This document shows, in pieces, positions 26,417 to 35,047 of a stretch of 64,000 nt of DNA. How positions within the stretch are numbered: position 1 is the first letter of the stretch; every line of letters starts with the position of its first letter. A program made the position numbers and the translations under genes. The stretch lies in the NCBI GenBank assembly GCA_013316825.1, contig WSLY01000001.1, forward strand, positions 161,884 through 225,883. The letters run 5' to 3'. The notes under the pieces are model-generated. The model saw only the letters and a program-made list of their open reading frames with translations, was not told where the DNA came from and did no database searches. Source of the stretch: Lachnospiraceae bacterium (GTDB lineage: Bacteria; Bacillota; Clostridia; Lachnospirales; Lachnospiraceae).

Positions 26417-27208
26417 ATGAGTGAAGTAATCGTCGTCACATCAGGAAAAGGCGGTGTGGGTAAGACCACCACATCAGCAAACGTAGGTACAGGTCTGGCA
26501 CGTATGGGAAAAAAGGTTTGTCTGATTGATACGGACATCGGGCTCAGAAATTTGGATGTCGTTATGGGTCTGGAAAACCGGATAGTGTACAATCTCGTTG
26601 ACGTTGTGGAGGGCAACTGCAGGGTAAAGCAGGCTTTGATTAAAGACAAACGCAATCCGACCCTGTATCTGATGCCGTCTGCGCAGACACGGGACAAATC
26701 GGCCGTTACGCCGGAGCAGATGGTCAAAATGATAGGCCATCTGAAAGAGCAGTTTGATTACATAATTCTGGATTGTCCGGCAGGCATTGAGCAAGGATTT
26801 AAAAATGCCATTGCGGGGGCGGACAGGGCGCTTGTGGTGACGACGCCGGAAGTCTCTGCCATCAGGGATGCCGACAGAATCGTCGGGCTTTTGGAAGCTA
26901 GTGAATTCAAAAAAATTGATTTGGTTATCAACCGTCTCAGGTATGACCTTGTAAAAAGAGGAGATATGATGTCTTCCTCTGATGTGGTGGATATTCTTGC
27001 CATTCCGCTGATTGGTATTGTTCCTGATGATGAAAACATCGTCATTTCCACAAATCAGGGAGAACCGCTGGTGGGAAACGGTACACCGGCAGGCATCGCT
27101 TTCCAGAATATATGCCAGAGAGTTTTAGGCAAGGAGGTTCCTTTTATGGATTTTTCCAAAGGAATTTCATTCTGGACAAAGGTCACTGGAATTTTTCACA
27201 GAGTATAA
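26417..27208 (+). CDS. minD: Septum site-determining protein MinD
   Basis: Membrane-associated ParA-type ATPase of 263 residues, ATG 26417 after AAAGGAGG. The deviant Walker A is TSGKGGVGKTTTSANVG, with IDTDIGLRNLDVVMGLE, ILDCPAGIEQGFKNAI and VTTPEVSAIRDADRIVGLL. The C-terminal amphipathic membrane-targeting helix is KGISFWTKVTGIFHRV. It activates MinC at the membrane and is released by MinE. Confidence 0.97.
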   Translation: MSEVIVVTSGKGGVGKTTTSANVGTGLARMGKKVCLIDTDIGLRNLDVVMGLENRIVYNLVDVVEGNCRVKQALIKDKRNPTLYLMPSAQTRDKSAVTPEQMVKMIGHLKEQFDYIILDCPAGIEQGFKNAIAGADRALVVTTPEVSAIRDADRIVGLLEASEFKKIDLVINRLRYDLVKRGDMMSSSDVVDILAIPLIGIVPDDENIVISTNQGEPLVGNGTPAGIAFQNICQRVLGKEVPFMDFSKGISFWTKVTGIFHRV

Positions 27209-27222
27209 GGAGGCGGTTGTAA

Positions 27223-27486
27223 ATGAAGCGATTTTTCCGAAGAAAAAGTTCAAAAGAAATAGCAAAGGACCGGTTGAAGATATTGCTTATATCAGACAGG
27301 GTGAATTGTTCGCCTGAGATGATGGAAATGATAAAAGCAGATATTGCCAAGGTCATTTCAAAATACATGAAAATAGATGCCAAGAGCATGGAAATACAAA
27401 TCAGCAAAACGGGAATCAAAGGCGGCAGGAATATGAAAACACCGACTCTGTATGCCAACATTCCCATTATTGACCTGAATCAGTAA
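27223..27486 (+). CDS. minE: Cell division topological specificity factor MinE
   Basis: An 87-residue protein with the N-terminal membrane-binding part MKRFFRRKSSKEIAKDRLKI, the MinD-contact strand LLISDRVNCSPEMMEMIKAD and the dimer domain VISKYMKIDAKSMEIQIS. It stimulates MinD ATPase to produce pole-to-pole oscillation. Having MinE rather than only DivIVA is typical of clostridia. AGGAGG precedes the ATG. Confidence 0.95.
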   Translation: MKRFFRRKSSKEIAKDRLKILLISDRVNCSPEMMEMIKADIAKVISKYMKIDAKSMEIQISKTGIKGGRNMKTPTLYANIPIIDLNQ

Positions 27487-27504
27487 GATAAAGAAAGGCT
27501 GCAT

Positions 27505-28632
27505 ATGTTTAAGCATTACCGGATACGGGATTATGATTTTAAGCTTATAATAATGGTACTGGCGGCGTCAGTGATAGGCATTCTTGCAGTAGGAAGTGCA
27601 AAGGAGTCTCTGCAAAACAGACAGATTGCCGGTGTAGTTATGGGTTTTGTCGCGATGGTTATCATTTCTTTCATCGACTACAGTATGCTTTTAAAACTGC
27701 ACTGGCTGATGTACGCCGGCAATCTGGTGCTTTTGGGGGCCGTTCTCTTTTCTTCGGTAGGAGATTCGGCAAACGGCTCCCAAAGATGGCTTGAAATAGG
27801 AAGTTTTCGCTTTCAACCTTCAGAAACTGCGAAAATTATATTGATTTTATTCTTTGCACAGTTTATTATGAAACATAAGGAACGATTTAATACGTTTAAG
27901 TACATTATGTTGTGTGTGATTCTGGTTGGCATACCATGGGTATTGATTTACAGGCAGCCGGATATGTCAACGAGTATTGTCGTTCTTCTGGTATTTTGTA
28001 CCATTATGTTTGTCGGAGGTTTAAGTTACAAGGTTATCTGCGGGATTCTGGCAATTATTCTGCCATCTCTGCTGATTTTTTTCAGCCTTGCCTTACAGCC
28101 GGATTCCATTCTGGTTGAGAAAAAAATTATTAAGCCTTATCAGATGAATCGTATCCTGGCATTTATCAATCCGGAGCAGTATGCCTCCAAGGAAGCATAT
28201 CAGCAGTTGAATTCCATTACGGCAATTGGCTCGGGTCAGCTCGACGGAAAAGGCTATAAAACCAATGAAATCAGTTCCGTTATCAATGGCAATTATATAT
28301 CAGAGCCGCAGACAGACTTCATTTTTGCTGTAATTGGGGAAGAATTTGGTTTTAAAGGAAGCCTTGTTGTGGTAATTCTGCTTATGCTGATTGCGCTGGA
28401 ATGTTTTCTGGTAGCAGGAAAAGCAAAAGATTTGGCGGGGACAATCATTGCCGGCGGGATAGGCGGCCTTGTTGCGTTCCAAAGCTTTATCAATCTGGGG
28501 GTGGCAACTTTCATTCTGCCTACTACAGGTCTGCCGCTTCCGTTTATCAGTTATGGACTTACCTCCTTGGTGAGTTTGTATATAGGTATGGGGTTTGTAT
28601 TGAACGTAAGACTACAATGTAAACGACAGTAA
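27505..28632 (+). CDS. rodA: RodA/FtsW/SpoVE family peptidoglycan polymerase
   Basis: SEDS glycosyltransferase of 375 residues with about ten TM helices. Family motifs are GDSANGSQRWLEIGSFRFQP followed by SETAKI, IYRQPDMSTSIVVLLVF with the conserved Asp region, AIGSGQLDGKGYKTN, FIFAVIGEEFGFKG and GLPLPFISYGLTSL. Clustering with mreBCD and PBP2 argues for the elongation paralogue RodA rather than FtsW, but sequence alone does not settle that. The start follows AAAGG, 18 bases after minE. Confidence 0.9.
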   Translation: MFKHYRIRDYDFKLIIMVLAASVIGILAVGSAKESLQNRQIAGVVMGFVAMVIISFIDYSMLLKLHWLMYAGNLVLLGAVLFSSVGDSANGSQRWLEIGSFRFQPSETAKIILILFFAQFIMKHKERFNTFKYIMLCVILVGIPWVLIYRQPDMSTSIVVLLVFCTIMFVGGLSYKVICGILAIILPSLLIFFSLALQPDSILVEKKIIKPYQMNRILAFINPEQYASKEAYQQLNSITAIGSGQLDGKGYKTNEISSVINGNYISEPQTDFIFAVIGEEFGFKGSLVVVILLMLIALECFLVAGKAKDLAGTIIAGGIGGLVAFQSFINLGVATFILPTTGLPLPFISYGLTSLVSLYIGMGFVLNVRLQCKRQ

Positions 28633-28662
28633 GGGGAGACGAAATAAGAGAGGGTTATGAGT

Positions 28663-29058
28663 ATGAACATTGCACTGATTGCACATGATGCAAAAAAGAA
28701 ACTGATGCAGAATTTCTGCATTGCATACAGGGGAATACTGAGCAAAAACGAGCTGTATGCAACGGGCACAACGGGAAGATTGATTGAGGAAGTAACCAAT
28801 CTTTCCATACACAAATATCTTGCCGGTCATTTGGGCGGAGAGCAGCAAATAGGTGCGCAGATTGAGCACAATCAGATAGATTTGGTTATTTTTCTCAGGG
28901 ACCCGCTGACGCCGAAGGTCCATGAGCCGGATGTCAATAACGTATTACGGCTCTGTGATATGCATAACATTCCTTTGGCAACCAACTTAGCCTCTGCGGA
29001 GCTGTTAATCAAATCACTGGATAGAGGAGACCTTGAGTGGCGTGAAATGTACAAATAG
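28663..29058 (+). CDS. mgsA: Methylglyoxal synthase
   Basis: Converts dihydroxyacetone phosphate to methylglyoxal and phosphate, a bypass of lower glycolysis. I prefer ATG 28663 ([13 protein letters not shown]), eight bases after AGAGAGGG, over ATG 28657, which nearly touches it. The 131-residue protein has [14 protein letters not shown], the phosphate-binding [24 protein letters not shown] with the catalytic-site Gly-Gly, and [20 protein letters not shown] with the catalytic Asp and His. Its end overlaps the next gene, placing a metabolic enzyme inside the envelope cluster. Confidence 0.95.
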   Translation: MNIALIAHDAKKKLMQNFCIAYRGILSKNELYATGTTGRLIEEVTNLSIHKYLAGHLGGEQQIGAQIEHNQIDLVIFLRDPLTPKVHEPDVNNVLRLCDMHNIPLATNLASAELLIKSLDRGDLEWREMYK

Positions 29059-30019
29059 GAAAAAAATTTGCATTATCTGTTCCATGATATTGTGCTTGAC
29101 AGGCTGCGCAGGAAAATCATACAGTTTTCCTTATGATGCAGAGTACGGAGTCAGCAGTTTTCAGCTTGTACAGACGGTCAATGCTTCCTCGGCAGTTCCC
29201 TTTGCCAATGACCTGTGCATTGTGGGACAGGATGTCAGCAGCGGCAATGCCGACATATCGGAAGTGGGAGCCGTGCTGCTCTGTGACGTCGATGCGGCAA
29301 TGGTGCTATGCGCCAAAAATGCACATGAAAAGATGAATCCGGCAAGCCTGACAAAAGTGATGACGGCGCTTGTCGCCTTAAAATACGGCTCCATGGAGCA
29401 AGTCTTGACGGTCTCCAGCGACGCATATATCACGGAAAGCGGCGCGGTACTGGTAAGGGAGCTGAAAAAAGGCGACACCATGACGCTGGCACAGGCGCTC
29501 CACATTCTTCTTGTGTATTCAGCCAACGACATCGGCATGTTGATTGCAGAGGGGGTCTGCGGCAATGTGGAAGATTTTGTAGCGTTGATGAACGAAGAAG
29601 CAAAGGCACTGGGGGCAACCAATACGCATTTTATGAATCCGCATGGGCTGACGGAAGAAAATCATTATACAACAGCATATGACATGTATTTGATTTTTAA
29701 TGAAGCAATAAAATATGAGACGTTTCGTGAGATTATTCACACGACGACATACAGCACGGTATATTATGACAAGGACGGAAATGCCAAGGAATTTTCCAAA
29801 ACGTCAACAAACCTTTATTTCAGGGGCAATTACGAGCCGCCTGAAAACATGACGATAGTCGGCGGAAAGACGGGAACGACGAATGCTGCCGGACACTGTC
29901 TGATTCTGCTTGCCAGAGACAGGGCCGGTGCGCCGTATATTGCCGTGATTCTCAGGGCACCGACCAATGATATTCTGTATGAAGGAATGACGGATTTGCT
30001 AAATGAAATAGGGAAATAG
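29042..30019 (+). CDS. D-alanyl-D-alanine carboxypeptidase, lipoprotein form
   Basis: Penicillin-binding protein of the S11 family that trims the terminal D-Ala of peptidoglycan stems. The start is ambiguous: GTG 29042 and TTG 29033 both overlap mgsA, and GGAG at 29026-29029 fits neither perfectly. The N-terminus is a lipoprotein signal with lipobox LTGC (Cys22 from GTG). Active-site motifs: [15 protein letters not shown] (S-x-x-K), YSANDIG (S-x-N) and [14 protein letters not shown] (K-T-G). At about 325 residues it has the catalytic domain only, without the C-terminal PBP5-like domain and anchor helix, so the lipid would be the membrane anchor. Confidence 0.9.
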   Translation: MKCTNRKKICIICSMILCLTGCAGKSYSFPYDAEYGVSSFQLVQTVNASSAVPFANDLCIVGQDVSSGNADISEVGAVLLCDVDAAMVLCAKNAHEKMNPASLTKVMTALVALKYGSMEQVLTVSSDAYITESGAVLVRELKKGDTMTLAQALHILLVYSANDIGMLIAEGVCGNVEDFVALMNEEAKALGATNTHFMNPHGLTEENHYTTAYDMYLIFNEAIKYETFREIIHTTTYSTVYYDKDGNAKEFSKTSTNLYFRGNYEPPENMTIVGGKTGTTNAAGHCLILLARDRAGAPYIAVILRAPTNDILYEGMTDLLNEIGK

Positions 30020-30022
30020 TGG

Positions 30023-30051
30023 TTGTTTTTTGCGCCAGATTATTTTATAAT
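30023..30051 (+). promoter_or_regulatory. Promoter upstream of the P-loop protein gene
   Basis: TTGTTT (30023-30028), a 17-base spacer and a perfect TATAAT (30046-30051) lie in the 87-base gap after the carboxypeptidase gene. A strong AGGAGGG ribosome site follows before ATG 30107. Confidence 0.65.
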
Positions 30052-30106
30052 AAAAGCAGACGTAACAAACAGAAGTTATGTCAATTTACTTTAGGAGGGT
30101 TTACCG

Positions 30107-30529
30107 ATGGTTCAATTAATAGCAGGCAGAAAGGGCAAAGGCAAGACAAAACACTTATTGGATAAAGTAAATGAGGAAGTTAAAAATATCAATGGTAATA
30201 TTGTATATCTTGACAAAAGCACCAAGCATATGTACGAATTGAATAATAAAGTGCGGCTTATCGACGTATCTGATTATCTGGTGGAAGATACAGATGAATT
30301 TTTAGGATTTGTAAGCGGTATTATTTCACAGGACCATGATTTGCAGCAAATGTATTTTGACAGCTTTTTGAAGATTGCCCATTTGGAAAACGGCGGTGAT
30401 ATTTTACCGGCTATCGACAAATTAGAAAAAATCAGCGGTAAATTTGGCGTGGATTTTATACTCAGTGTTTCTGTAGATGAAAATGAACTTCCTGAAGCAG
30501 TAAAATCAAAAATAATTGTCTCATTATAA
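30107..30529 (+). CDS. Small P-loop ATP-binding protein of unknown function
   Basis: A 140-residue protein with a Walker A motif almost at its N-terminus: MVQLIAGRKGKGKTKHLL. No clear Walker B is visible; candidates are NIVYLDKSTKHM and VDFILSVSVDENELP. The rest is a compact alpha/beta pattern with an acidic helix (YLVEDTDEFLGFVSGI). Similar short P-loop proteins are often labelled PilT-like in clostridia without functional support. It has its own promoter and an intrinsic terminator, so it is a single-gene unit placed between envelope and division genes. Confidence 0.7.
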   Translation: MVQLIAGRKGKGKTKHLLDKVNEEVKNINGNIVYLDKSTKHMYELNNKVRLIDVSDYLVEDTDEFLGFVSGIISQDHDLQQMYFDSFLKIAHLENGGDILPAIDKLEKISGKFGVDFILSVSVDENELPEAVKSKIIVSL

Positions 30530-30548
30530 TACATAAATGCATCAGATG

Positions 30549-30576
30549 AAGCCTCGGAATGTCCGGGGCTTTATTA
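30549..30576 (+). terminator. Intrinsic terminator after the P-loop gene
   Basis: AAGCCTCGGA (30549-30558) pairs with TCCGGGGCTT (30562-30571), ten pairs with one T-G wobble around the loop ATG. TTTATT follows. It lies between the P-loop gene and the adaptor gene. Confidence 0.8.
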
Positions 30577-30614
30577 TGCAGGTTATCCGTTCTGGCAGGG
30601 AAAGGGAGGATTGC

Positions 30615-32021
30615 GTGGCAAAAAAAGGTTCTTCAAAGGTAACAAAAATCAGAAAATACAGAAGACCCCTGAATATTAATATCGGTATGGTTATTTTTGC
30701 GGTTATATTCCTCTACGTATGCATTTGCATCAGCATGTACTTTAAGGACAACCATATCAGGCCTTATGAAGTCAGGGAAGGCTCTCTTTCTGCGGAAAAC
30801 CTGTACACGGGAATCATTATAAGAGACGAAAGCATCATAAAGGCTGAAAGCTCAGGCTACGTCAATTACTACGCGAGGGAGGGGGAGCGGGTTGCCGTTG
30901 GCAATCTCGTATATACCGTTGACGAGACAGGCAGGCTTTCCGATTATATTAACAGTGAGGAGCTGGGGACAAATGTTCTTTCCGATTCCGATTTGCTTCA
31001 GTTAAAAAGCGAAATTGTGAATTTTGTACATGGTTTTACACCTGAAAACTATGCTTCTACTTACAATTTCAAATATGCGGTGAAAGGAACTGTCTTAAAA
31101 TTTGCCAATACTTCTCTGATGGAGAGTATAAATGACTTACATAACGGTGACTTGCGCAGTACGGTGACGCTTGCCAATGCGCCTGTATCCGGCATTGTGA
31201 TGTATTGGACGGACGGATATGAATCTTTGACGCCGGAAGCAGTGACTGCCGATATGCTGAAAGCTTCCGATTATGAAAAAAATCAATTGTTGAGCAATGA
31301 GCTGGTTGCGACGGAGGATGCCGCATATAAAATTTGCAGCAACGAAAACTGGTCGCTTGTCATTCAGGTAGATGAAGCAAGAGCTGCTGAGCTCGCAAAG
31401 GAAAAAGTGGTAAAAGTACGGTTTATGAAAAACCAGAATGAATCATGGGCAACCGTTCATATTTTGTACAATGAGGACGGTAATATTTATGCGCAGCTTT
31501 CGTTTACTAACTCGATGATAAGCTTTGTAAACGACCGTTTTTTGGAGGTGGAGCTGTTGCTGCATGAGGAAACGGGCCTGAAAATTCCGAATTCTTCCAT
31601 TGTGGAAAGGGAATTCTTCCTGATACCGGAGGCTTATATTACCAGAAGCGGCTCTACCGATTCCTATGGTGTTTTGTGTGAAACCGTGACCGAGGACGGA
31701 ACGCCAACCACTGCATACGTAGAAGTCAGCATATACAGCCTTGTGGATGGTGAATATTATGTGGATGCAGGCGCTTTGGAGAGCGGGGATCATTTATTTA
31801 TGCCGGATTCCACAGAGACCTATACTGTCAGCAAAAGAGCTACCCTGATAGGCGTATATAATATGAACAAGGGATATGCCGATTTTAAACAGATAGAAAT
31901 TCTCTATAAGAATGATGAATACGCTATTGTAAAGTCCAACACGGAATATGGGCTCAATGTGTACGATCTGATTGTGCAGGATGCTTCCAGTGTGACTGCG
32001 GATCAGTTTATCTACCGGTAA
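30615..32021 (+). CDS. Membrane-anchored HlyD-like adaptor protein
   Basis: A 468-residue protein from GTG 30615 with AAAGGGAGGA just upstream. A basic cytoplasmic tail (AKKGSSKVTKIRKYRRP) leads into one TM helix (INIGMVIFAVIFLYVCICIS). Outside, AESSGYVNYYAREGERVAVG has the barrel-sandwich (biotinyl-lipoyl-like) half-motif typical of HlyD/MFP adaptors, with the second half probably around NEDGNIYAQLSF to VEREFFLIPEAY. No export ATPase or permease is next to it. It precedes yggS and sepF, so a division or envelope role is possible but unproven. Confidence 0.7.
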   Translation: MAKKGSSKVTKIRKYRRPLNINIGMVIFAVIFLYVCICISMYFKDNHIRPYEVREGSLSAENLYTGIIIRDESIIKAESSGYVNYYAREGERVAVGNLVYTVDETGRLSDYINSEELGTNVLSDSDLLQLKSEIVNFVHGFTPENYASTYNFKYAVKGTVLKFANTSLMESINDLHNGDLRSTVTLANAPVSGIVMYWTDGYESLTPEAVTADMLKASDYEKNQLLSNELVATEDAAYKICSNENWSLVIQVDEARAAELAKEKVVKVRFMKNQNESWATVHILYNEDGNIYAQLSFTNSMISFVNDRFLEVELLLHEETGLKIPNSSIVEREFFLIPEAYITRSGSTDSYGVLCETVTEDGTPTTAYVEVSIYSLVDGEYYVDAGALESGDHLFMPDSTETYTVSKRATLIGVYNMNKGYADFKQIEILYKNDEYAIVKSNTEYGLNVYDLIVQDASSVTADQFIYR

Positions 32022-32064
32022 GTGTCCGGACGGTCAGAAATCTGCATATAAAGGAGGTGTTGCC

Positions 32065-32748
32065 ATGATAAAAGAAAAGATTGTCTTGGTAAAACAGAAT
32101 ATGGAGTCAGCTTGCAAAAAGGCTGGGCGAAATCCCAAGGAAGCAGCATTGATTGCTGTCAGTAAAACCAAGCCTGTCGATATGCTGCGGGAAGCTTACG
32201 AGGCGGGCTGTCGTGATTTTGGGGAAAACAAAGTGCAGGAAATCATGGATAAGTATGAGCAGCTCCCTTCCGATATCCGATGGCATATGATTGGGCATTT
32301 ACAGCGAAATAAAGTAAAATATATAATAGATAAGGTCTTTCTGATTCACAGCGTAGATTCTTACAGGCTGGCATGTGAAATCAGCAAAGAAGCGGTCAAA
32401 AGAGGGATTGAGGTCAATATTTTAATAGAGGTGAATGTGGCGGAGGAAGAAAGCAAATTCGGGGTATACAAAGACGAAGCGATTGAGTTGGTGGAAAAAA
32501 TTGCTGTTTTGCCGGGGATTTGTGTCAAAGGACTTATGACAATAGCACCATATGTAGAAAATGCAGAAGAAAACAGACAATATTTTGTGAATCTACGCCA
32601 ATTATCTGTTGACATAATGAGTAAAAACATTGATAATGTCAGTATGGGAATATTGTCTATGGGGATGACCGGAGACTACATGGTAGCTTTGGAAGAAGGT
32701 GCCACCTATGTAAGAGTTGGCACAGGCATATTCGGCGATAGGAAATAG
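32065..32748 (+). CDS. YggS family PLP-binding protein
   Basis: A 227-residue single-domain TIM barrel binding pyridoxal phosphate, involved in PLP homeostasis rather than a known catalytic step. Motifs: ALIAVSKTKPVDMLREAYEA with the PLP lysine, FGENKVQEIMDKYEQL, WHMIGHLQRNKVKYI, IEVNVAEEESKFG and SMGMTGDYMVALEEGATYVR plus VGTGIFG. AAAGGAGGTG precedes the ATG. Pairing with sepF is the conserved ylmE-ylmF (sepF) arrangement of Gram-positives. Confidence 0.94.
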   Translation: MIKEKIVLVKQNMESACKKAGRNPKEAALIAVSKTKPVDMLREAYEAGCRDFGENKVQEIMDKYEQLPSDIRWHMIGHLQRNKVKYIIDKVFLIHSVDSYRLACEISKEAVKRGIEVNILIEVNVAEEESKFGVYKDEAIELVEKIAVLPGICVKGLMTIAPYVENAEENRQYFVNLRQLSVDIMSKNIDNVSMGILSMGMTGDYMVALEEGATYVRVGTGIFGDRK

Positions 32749-32756
32749 CATTTGTA

Positions 32757-32777
32757 CCTGCAGTTTTAAACTGCAGG
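32757..32777 (+). repeat. Palindrome between yggS and sepF
   Basis: CCTGCAGTTT and AAACTGCAGG flank a single T, giving a perfect 21-base palindrome nine bases after the yggS stop. No T-tract follows. It could be an mRNA hairpin ahead of the sepF ribosome site or a protein-binding site. Confidence 0.7.
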
Positions 32778-32800
32778 CTATAAGAAAGGCATGGTAGCGC

Positions 32801-33310
32801 ATGGGAGTAATGGATAAGTTTTTAAACTATATGAAGTTAAATGACGAGGATGAATATGATACGGATGATGATTATCTGGATGATGATGATTATGTAGATG
32901 AGCCCGTCAAAAAATCCTATAAAGAACAGGATGTGGAGGATAAGCCTGCTGCAAGAAGACCTGCATCCAAGGTAACGCCTATGCCGAAAAGCAATACGAG
33001 AAGAATGCAGAATGCAAACGGCATGGAGGTGTGTGTGATAAAGCCTACTTCCGTAGAAGATGCAAGGGAAATTACAGAAACGCTTCTTGCTAACCGGACT
33101 GTTGTCCTGAATTTGGAGGGGCTTGATGTTGACATTGCACAGCGTATCATTGACTTTACATCCGGTTCCTGTTTTGCCATCAATGGAAACCTTCAAAAAA
33201 TATCCCATTACATATTTATCATCACACCTGCCAGTGTGGATATTTCCGGCGACTTTCAGGATATTTTAAACGGAGGATCCTTTGAGGTTCCCATTAACAA
33301 CGGGTATTAA
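32801..33310 (+). CDS. sepF: Cell division protein SepF
   Basis: A 169-residue FtsZ-membrane tether. The N-terminal membrane-binding helix is MGVMDKFLNYMKL. A strongly acidic linker follows (repeated D, E and Y around residues 16-33). The conserved SepF fold has VCVIKPTSVEDAREITETLL, VVLNLEGLDVDIAQRIIDFT, SGSCFAINGNLQKIS and IFIITPASVDIS. It bundles FtsZ filaments at the ring. An intrinsic terminator follows closely. Confidence 0.95.
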   Translation: MGVMDKFLNYMKLNDEDEYDTDDDYLDDDDYVDEPVKKSYKEQDVEDKPAARRPASKVTPMPKSNTRRMQNANGMEVCVIKPTSVEDAREITETLLANRTVVLNLEGLDVDIAQRIIDFTSGSCFAINGNLQKISHYIFIITPASVDISGDFQDILNGGSFEVPINNGY

Positions 33311-33322
33311 GATGATTACAGG

Positions 33323-33350
33323 AAGGGCAGATTCCGTATCTGCCCTTTTA
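33323..33350 (+). terminator. Intrinsic terminator after sepF
   Basis: AAGGGCAGAT (33323-33332) and ATCTGCCCTT (33338-33347) form ten pairs around TCCGT, followed by TTTTA. It closes the adaptor-yggS-sepF unit. Confidence 0.9.
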
Positions 33351-33391
33351 TCATTATAAAAAGGCGAAAGCCTGATACATGGAGGATATGG

Positions 33392-34516
33392 ATGGAAACA
33401 CATATAGAAGCGGACAGACTGCAGATTTTGTACAATAAGAAACCTTGCTATGATATTGTATATGAGACATCCTTTGATGCGCTTACAGAAGAGCTCTTAA
33501 AGCTGGGCGCTGAACAGAAGAGGCTTTGTATCATAACGGATTCTAAGGTTGAGAAGCTTTATGGCAGCGATTTGTGCAAAAAGCTTTCCGGCATCTGCAA
33601 AAAAGCGGTGCTTTTTTCTTTTCCGCAAGGTGAAGAAAGCAAAACACTGGATACGGTCAAAAAAGTATACACTTTTTTGATTCAGGAGGAATTTGACCGT
33701 AAGGATATGCTGCTTGCGCTGGGCGGCGGTGTGACCGGTGATTTGACCGGCTTTGCGGCTGCCACATATCTGCGCGGCGTCGACTATATACAGATTCCAA
33801 CCACACTTTTGGCGCAGGCGGACAGCTCCATCGGCGGGAAAACGGGTGTGGATTTTGACGCCTATAAAAATATGGTTGGTGCGTTTAAGATGCCTTCGCT
33901 GGTATACATGAATGTATCCACTCTGCAGACGTTAGAGGAACGTCAGTTTTATTCGGGCTTTGCTGAGATTATGAAGCATGGGTTAATCAAGGATGAGGCT
34001 TTTTATCTCTGGCTTCTTCAAAACATGTATGAAATATGCGAAAGGAATCCGGATACCCTGAAGGAAATGGTACACAAAAGCTGTCAGATAAAGAAACAGG
34101 TCGTGGAAAAGGACCCTGAAGAGAAAGGAGAGCGTGCACTTTTAAATTTTGGACATACCATTGGACATGCCATTGAAAAAGCAAAGCATTTTTCCTTGTA
34201 TCATGGAGAATGTGTGGCGTTAGGCGCTGTAGCGGCTGCATATATTTCTTATCAAAGGGGGATGCTTGCTATGGAAGAGTATTATGAAATCAGGGATATG
34301 TTTGTGCCTTTCAATCTTCCTATCAGCGTGGATAATATCAATCCCGAAGAAGTTGTGCGGTTGACGCGTTCGGACAAAAAGAGGGAGTCAGGACGGATTA
34401 AATTTATTTTGTTAAAGAAAATTGGAAAAGCCATAATTGATGAAACAGTGACAGAGCAGGAAATGTTAGCTGCTGTCAATGAAATTTACTTTAGTGAAGG
34501 GGATGCTCATGAGTAA
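33392..34516 (+). CDS. aroB: 3-dehydroquinate synthase
   Basis: Second step of the shikimate pathway, converting DAHP to 3-dehydroquinate with NAD and a metal ion. The 374-residue protein has the NAD region FPQGEESKTLDTV, LALGGGVTGDLTGFAAATYL, RGVDYIQIPTTLLAQADSSI, GGKTGVDF, the metal-ligand region AEIMKHGLI, and LLNFGHTIGHAIEK with the His ligands. GGAGG precedes the start. It is the only shikimate gene in the window. The end overlaps lspA by eight bases. Confidence 0.96.
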   Translation: METHIEADRLQILYNKKPCYDIVYETSFDALTEELLKLGAEQKRLCIITDSKVEKLYGSDLCKKLSGICKKAVLFSFPQGEESKTLDTVKKVYTFLIQEEFDRKDMLLALGGGVTGDLTGFAAATYLRGVDYIQIPTTLLAQADSSIGGKTGVDFDAYKNMVGAFKMPSLVYMNVSTLQTLEERQFYSGFAEIMKHGLIKDEAFYLWLLQNMYEICERNPDTLKEMVHKSCQIKKQVVEKDPEEKGERALLNFGHTIGHAIEKAKHFSLYHGECVALGAVAAAYISYQRGMLAMEEYYEIRDMFVPFNLPISVDNINPEEVVRLTRSDKKRESGRIKFILLKKIGKAIIDETVTEQEMLAAVNEIYFSEGDAHE

Positions 34517-35042
34517 GAAGAAATCAAAAATAAAGTGGATGATTGTGTTTTTCTGCATTATGATTTTTGCCATTCTGGCTGACCAGTATACGAAAAGTCT
34601 TGCCGTGAAATGGCTGCAGGGCAGGGAAGCATTTCCTCTGATAAAAGGCGTGTTGGAATTGCAGTTTTTCTCTAACACCGGTATGGCATGGAGCCTGTTA
34701 GAAGGACAGAGCTTTTTTATCCTGTTCATTGGGGTAATTTTTCTTGCCGTCATGCTGTTTTGCATTTTAAAGCTGCCAGAAGCAAAAAAGTTTCATATTC
34801 TATATGTTTTTGGCGGTATTCTGACCGGCGGTGCGGTTGGCAATATGGTAGACCGTCTCAGGCTGGGCTATGTGGTTGATTTTATCTCTTTTTCCTTAAT
34901 AAACTTTCCCATTTTTAATGTGGCTGATATCTGTATTGTCGTATCCATTATTGTATTGGGATATTTGTTTCTATTTGTGTACAAGGAAGAGGACATGTCT
35001 TTTCTGAATTTTAAACAGAAAAAATTTCGTGAGGTCAAATAG
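34509..35042 (+). CDS. lspA: Lipoprotein signal peptidase (signal peptidase II)
   Basis: Aspartic membrane protease that cleaves prolipoproteins before the lipidated Cys. ATG 34509 lies six bases after GAAGGGG; ATG 34503 is too close to it. The 177-residue protein has four TM helices and the five conserved LspA blocks: LADQYTKSLA, FFSNTGMAWSLLEG, GGAVGNMVDRL, and the catalytic pair Asp124 (YVVDFISF) and Asp140 (FNVADICIV). It has clients in this window, including the predicted lipoproteins at 5.2 and 29.0 kb. Confidence 0.95.
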   Translation: MSKKKSKIKWMIVFFCIMIFAILADQYTKSLAVKWLQGREAFPLIKGVLELQFFSNTGMAWSLLEGQSFFILFIGVIFLAVMLFCILKLPEAKKFHILYVFGGILTGGAVGNMVDRLRLGYVVDFISFSLINFPIFNVADICIVVSIIVLGYLFLFVYKEEDMSFLNFKQKKFREVK

Positions 35043-35047
35043 GAGGC

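Noticed and set aside
32791..32817. Eight-codon ORF before sepF as a leader peptide
   Set aside because: It overlaps the sepF start out of frame and has no conserved feature; likely chance.
33361..33373. AGGC-GAAA-GCCT hairpin before aroB
   Set aside because: A four-pair stem with a GNRA loop occurs often by chance and no further structure supports a riboregulator.
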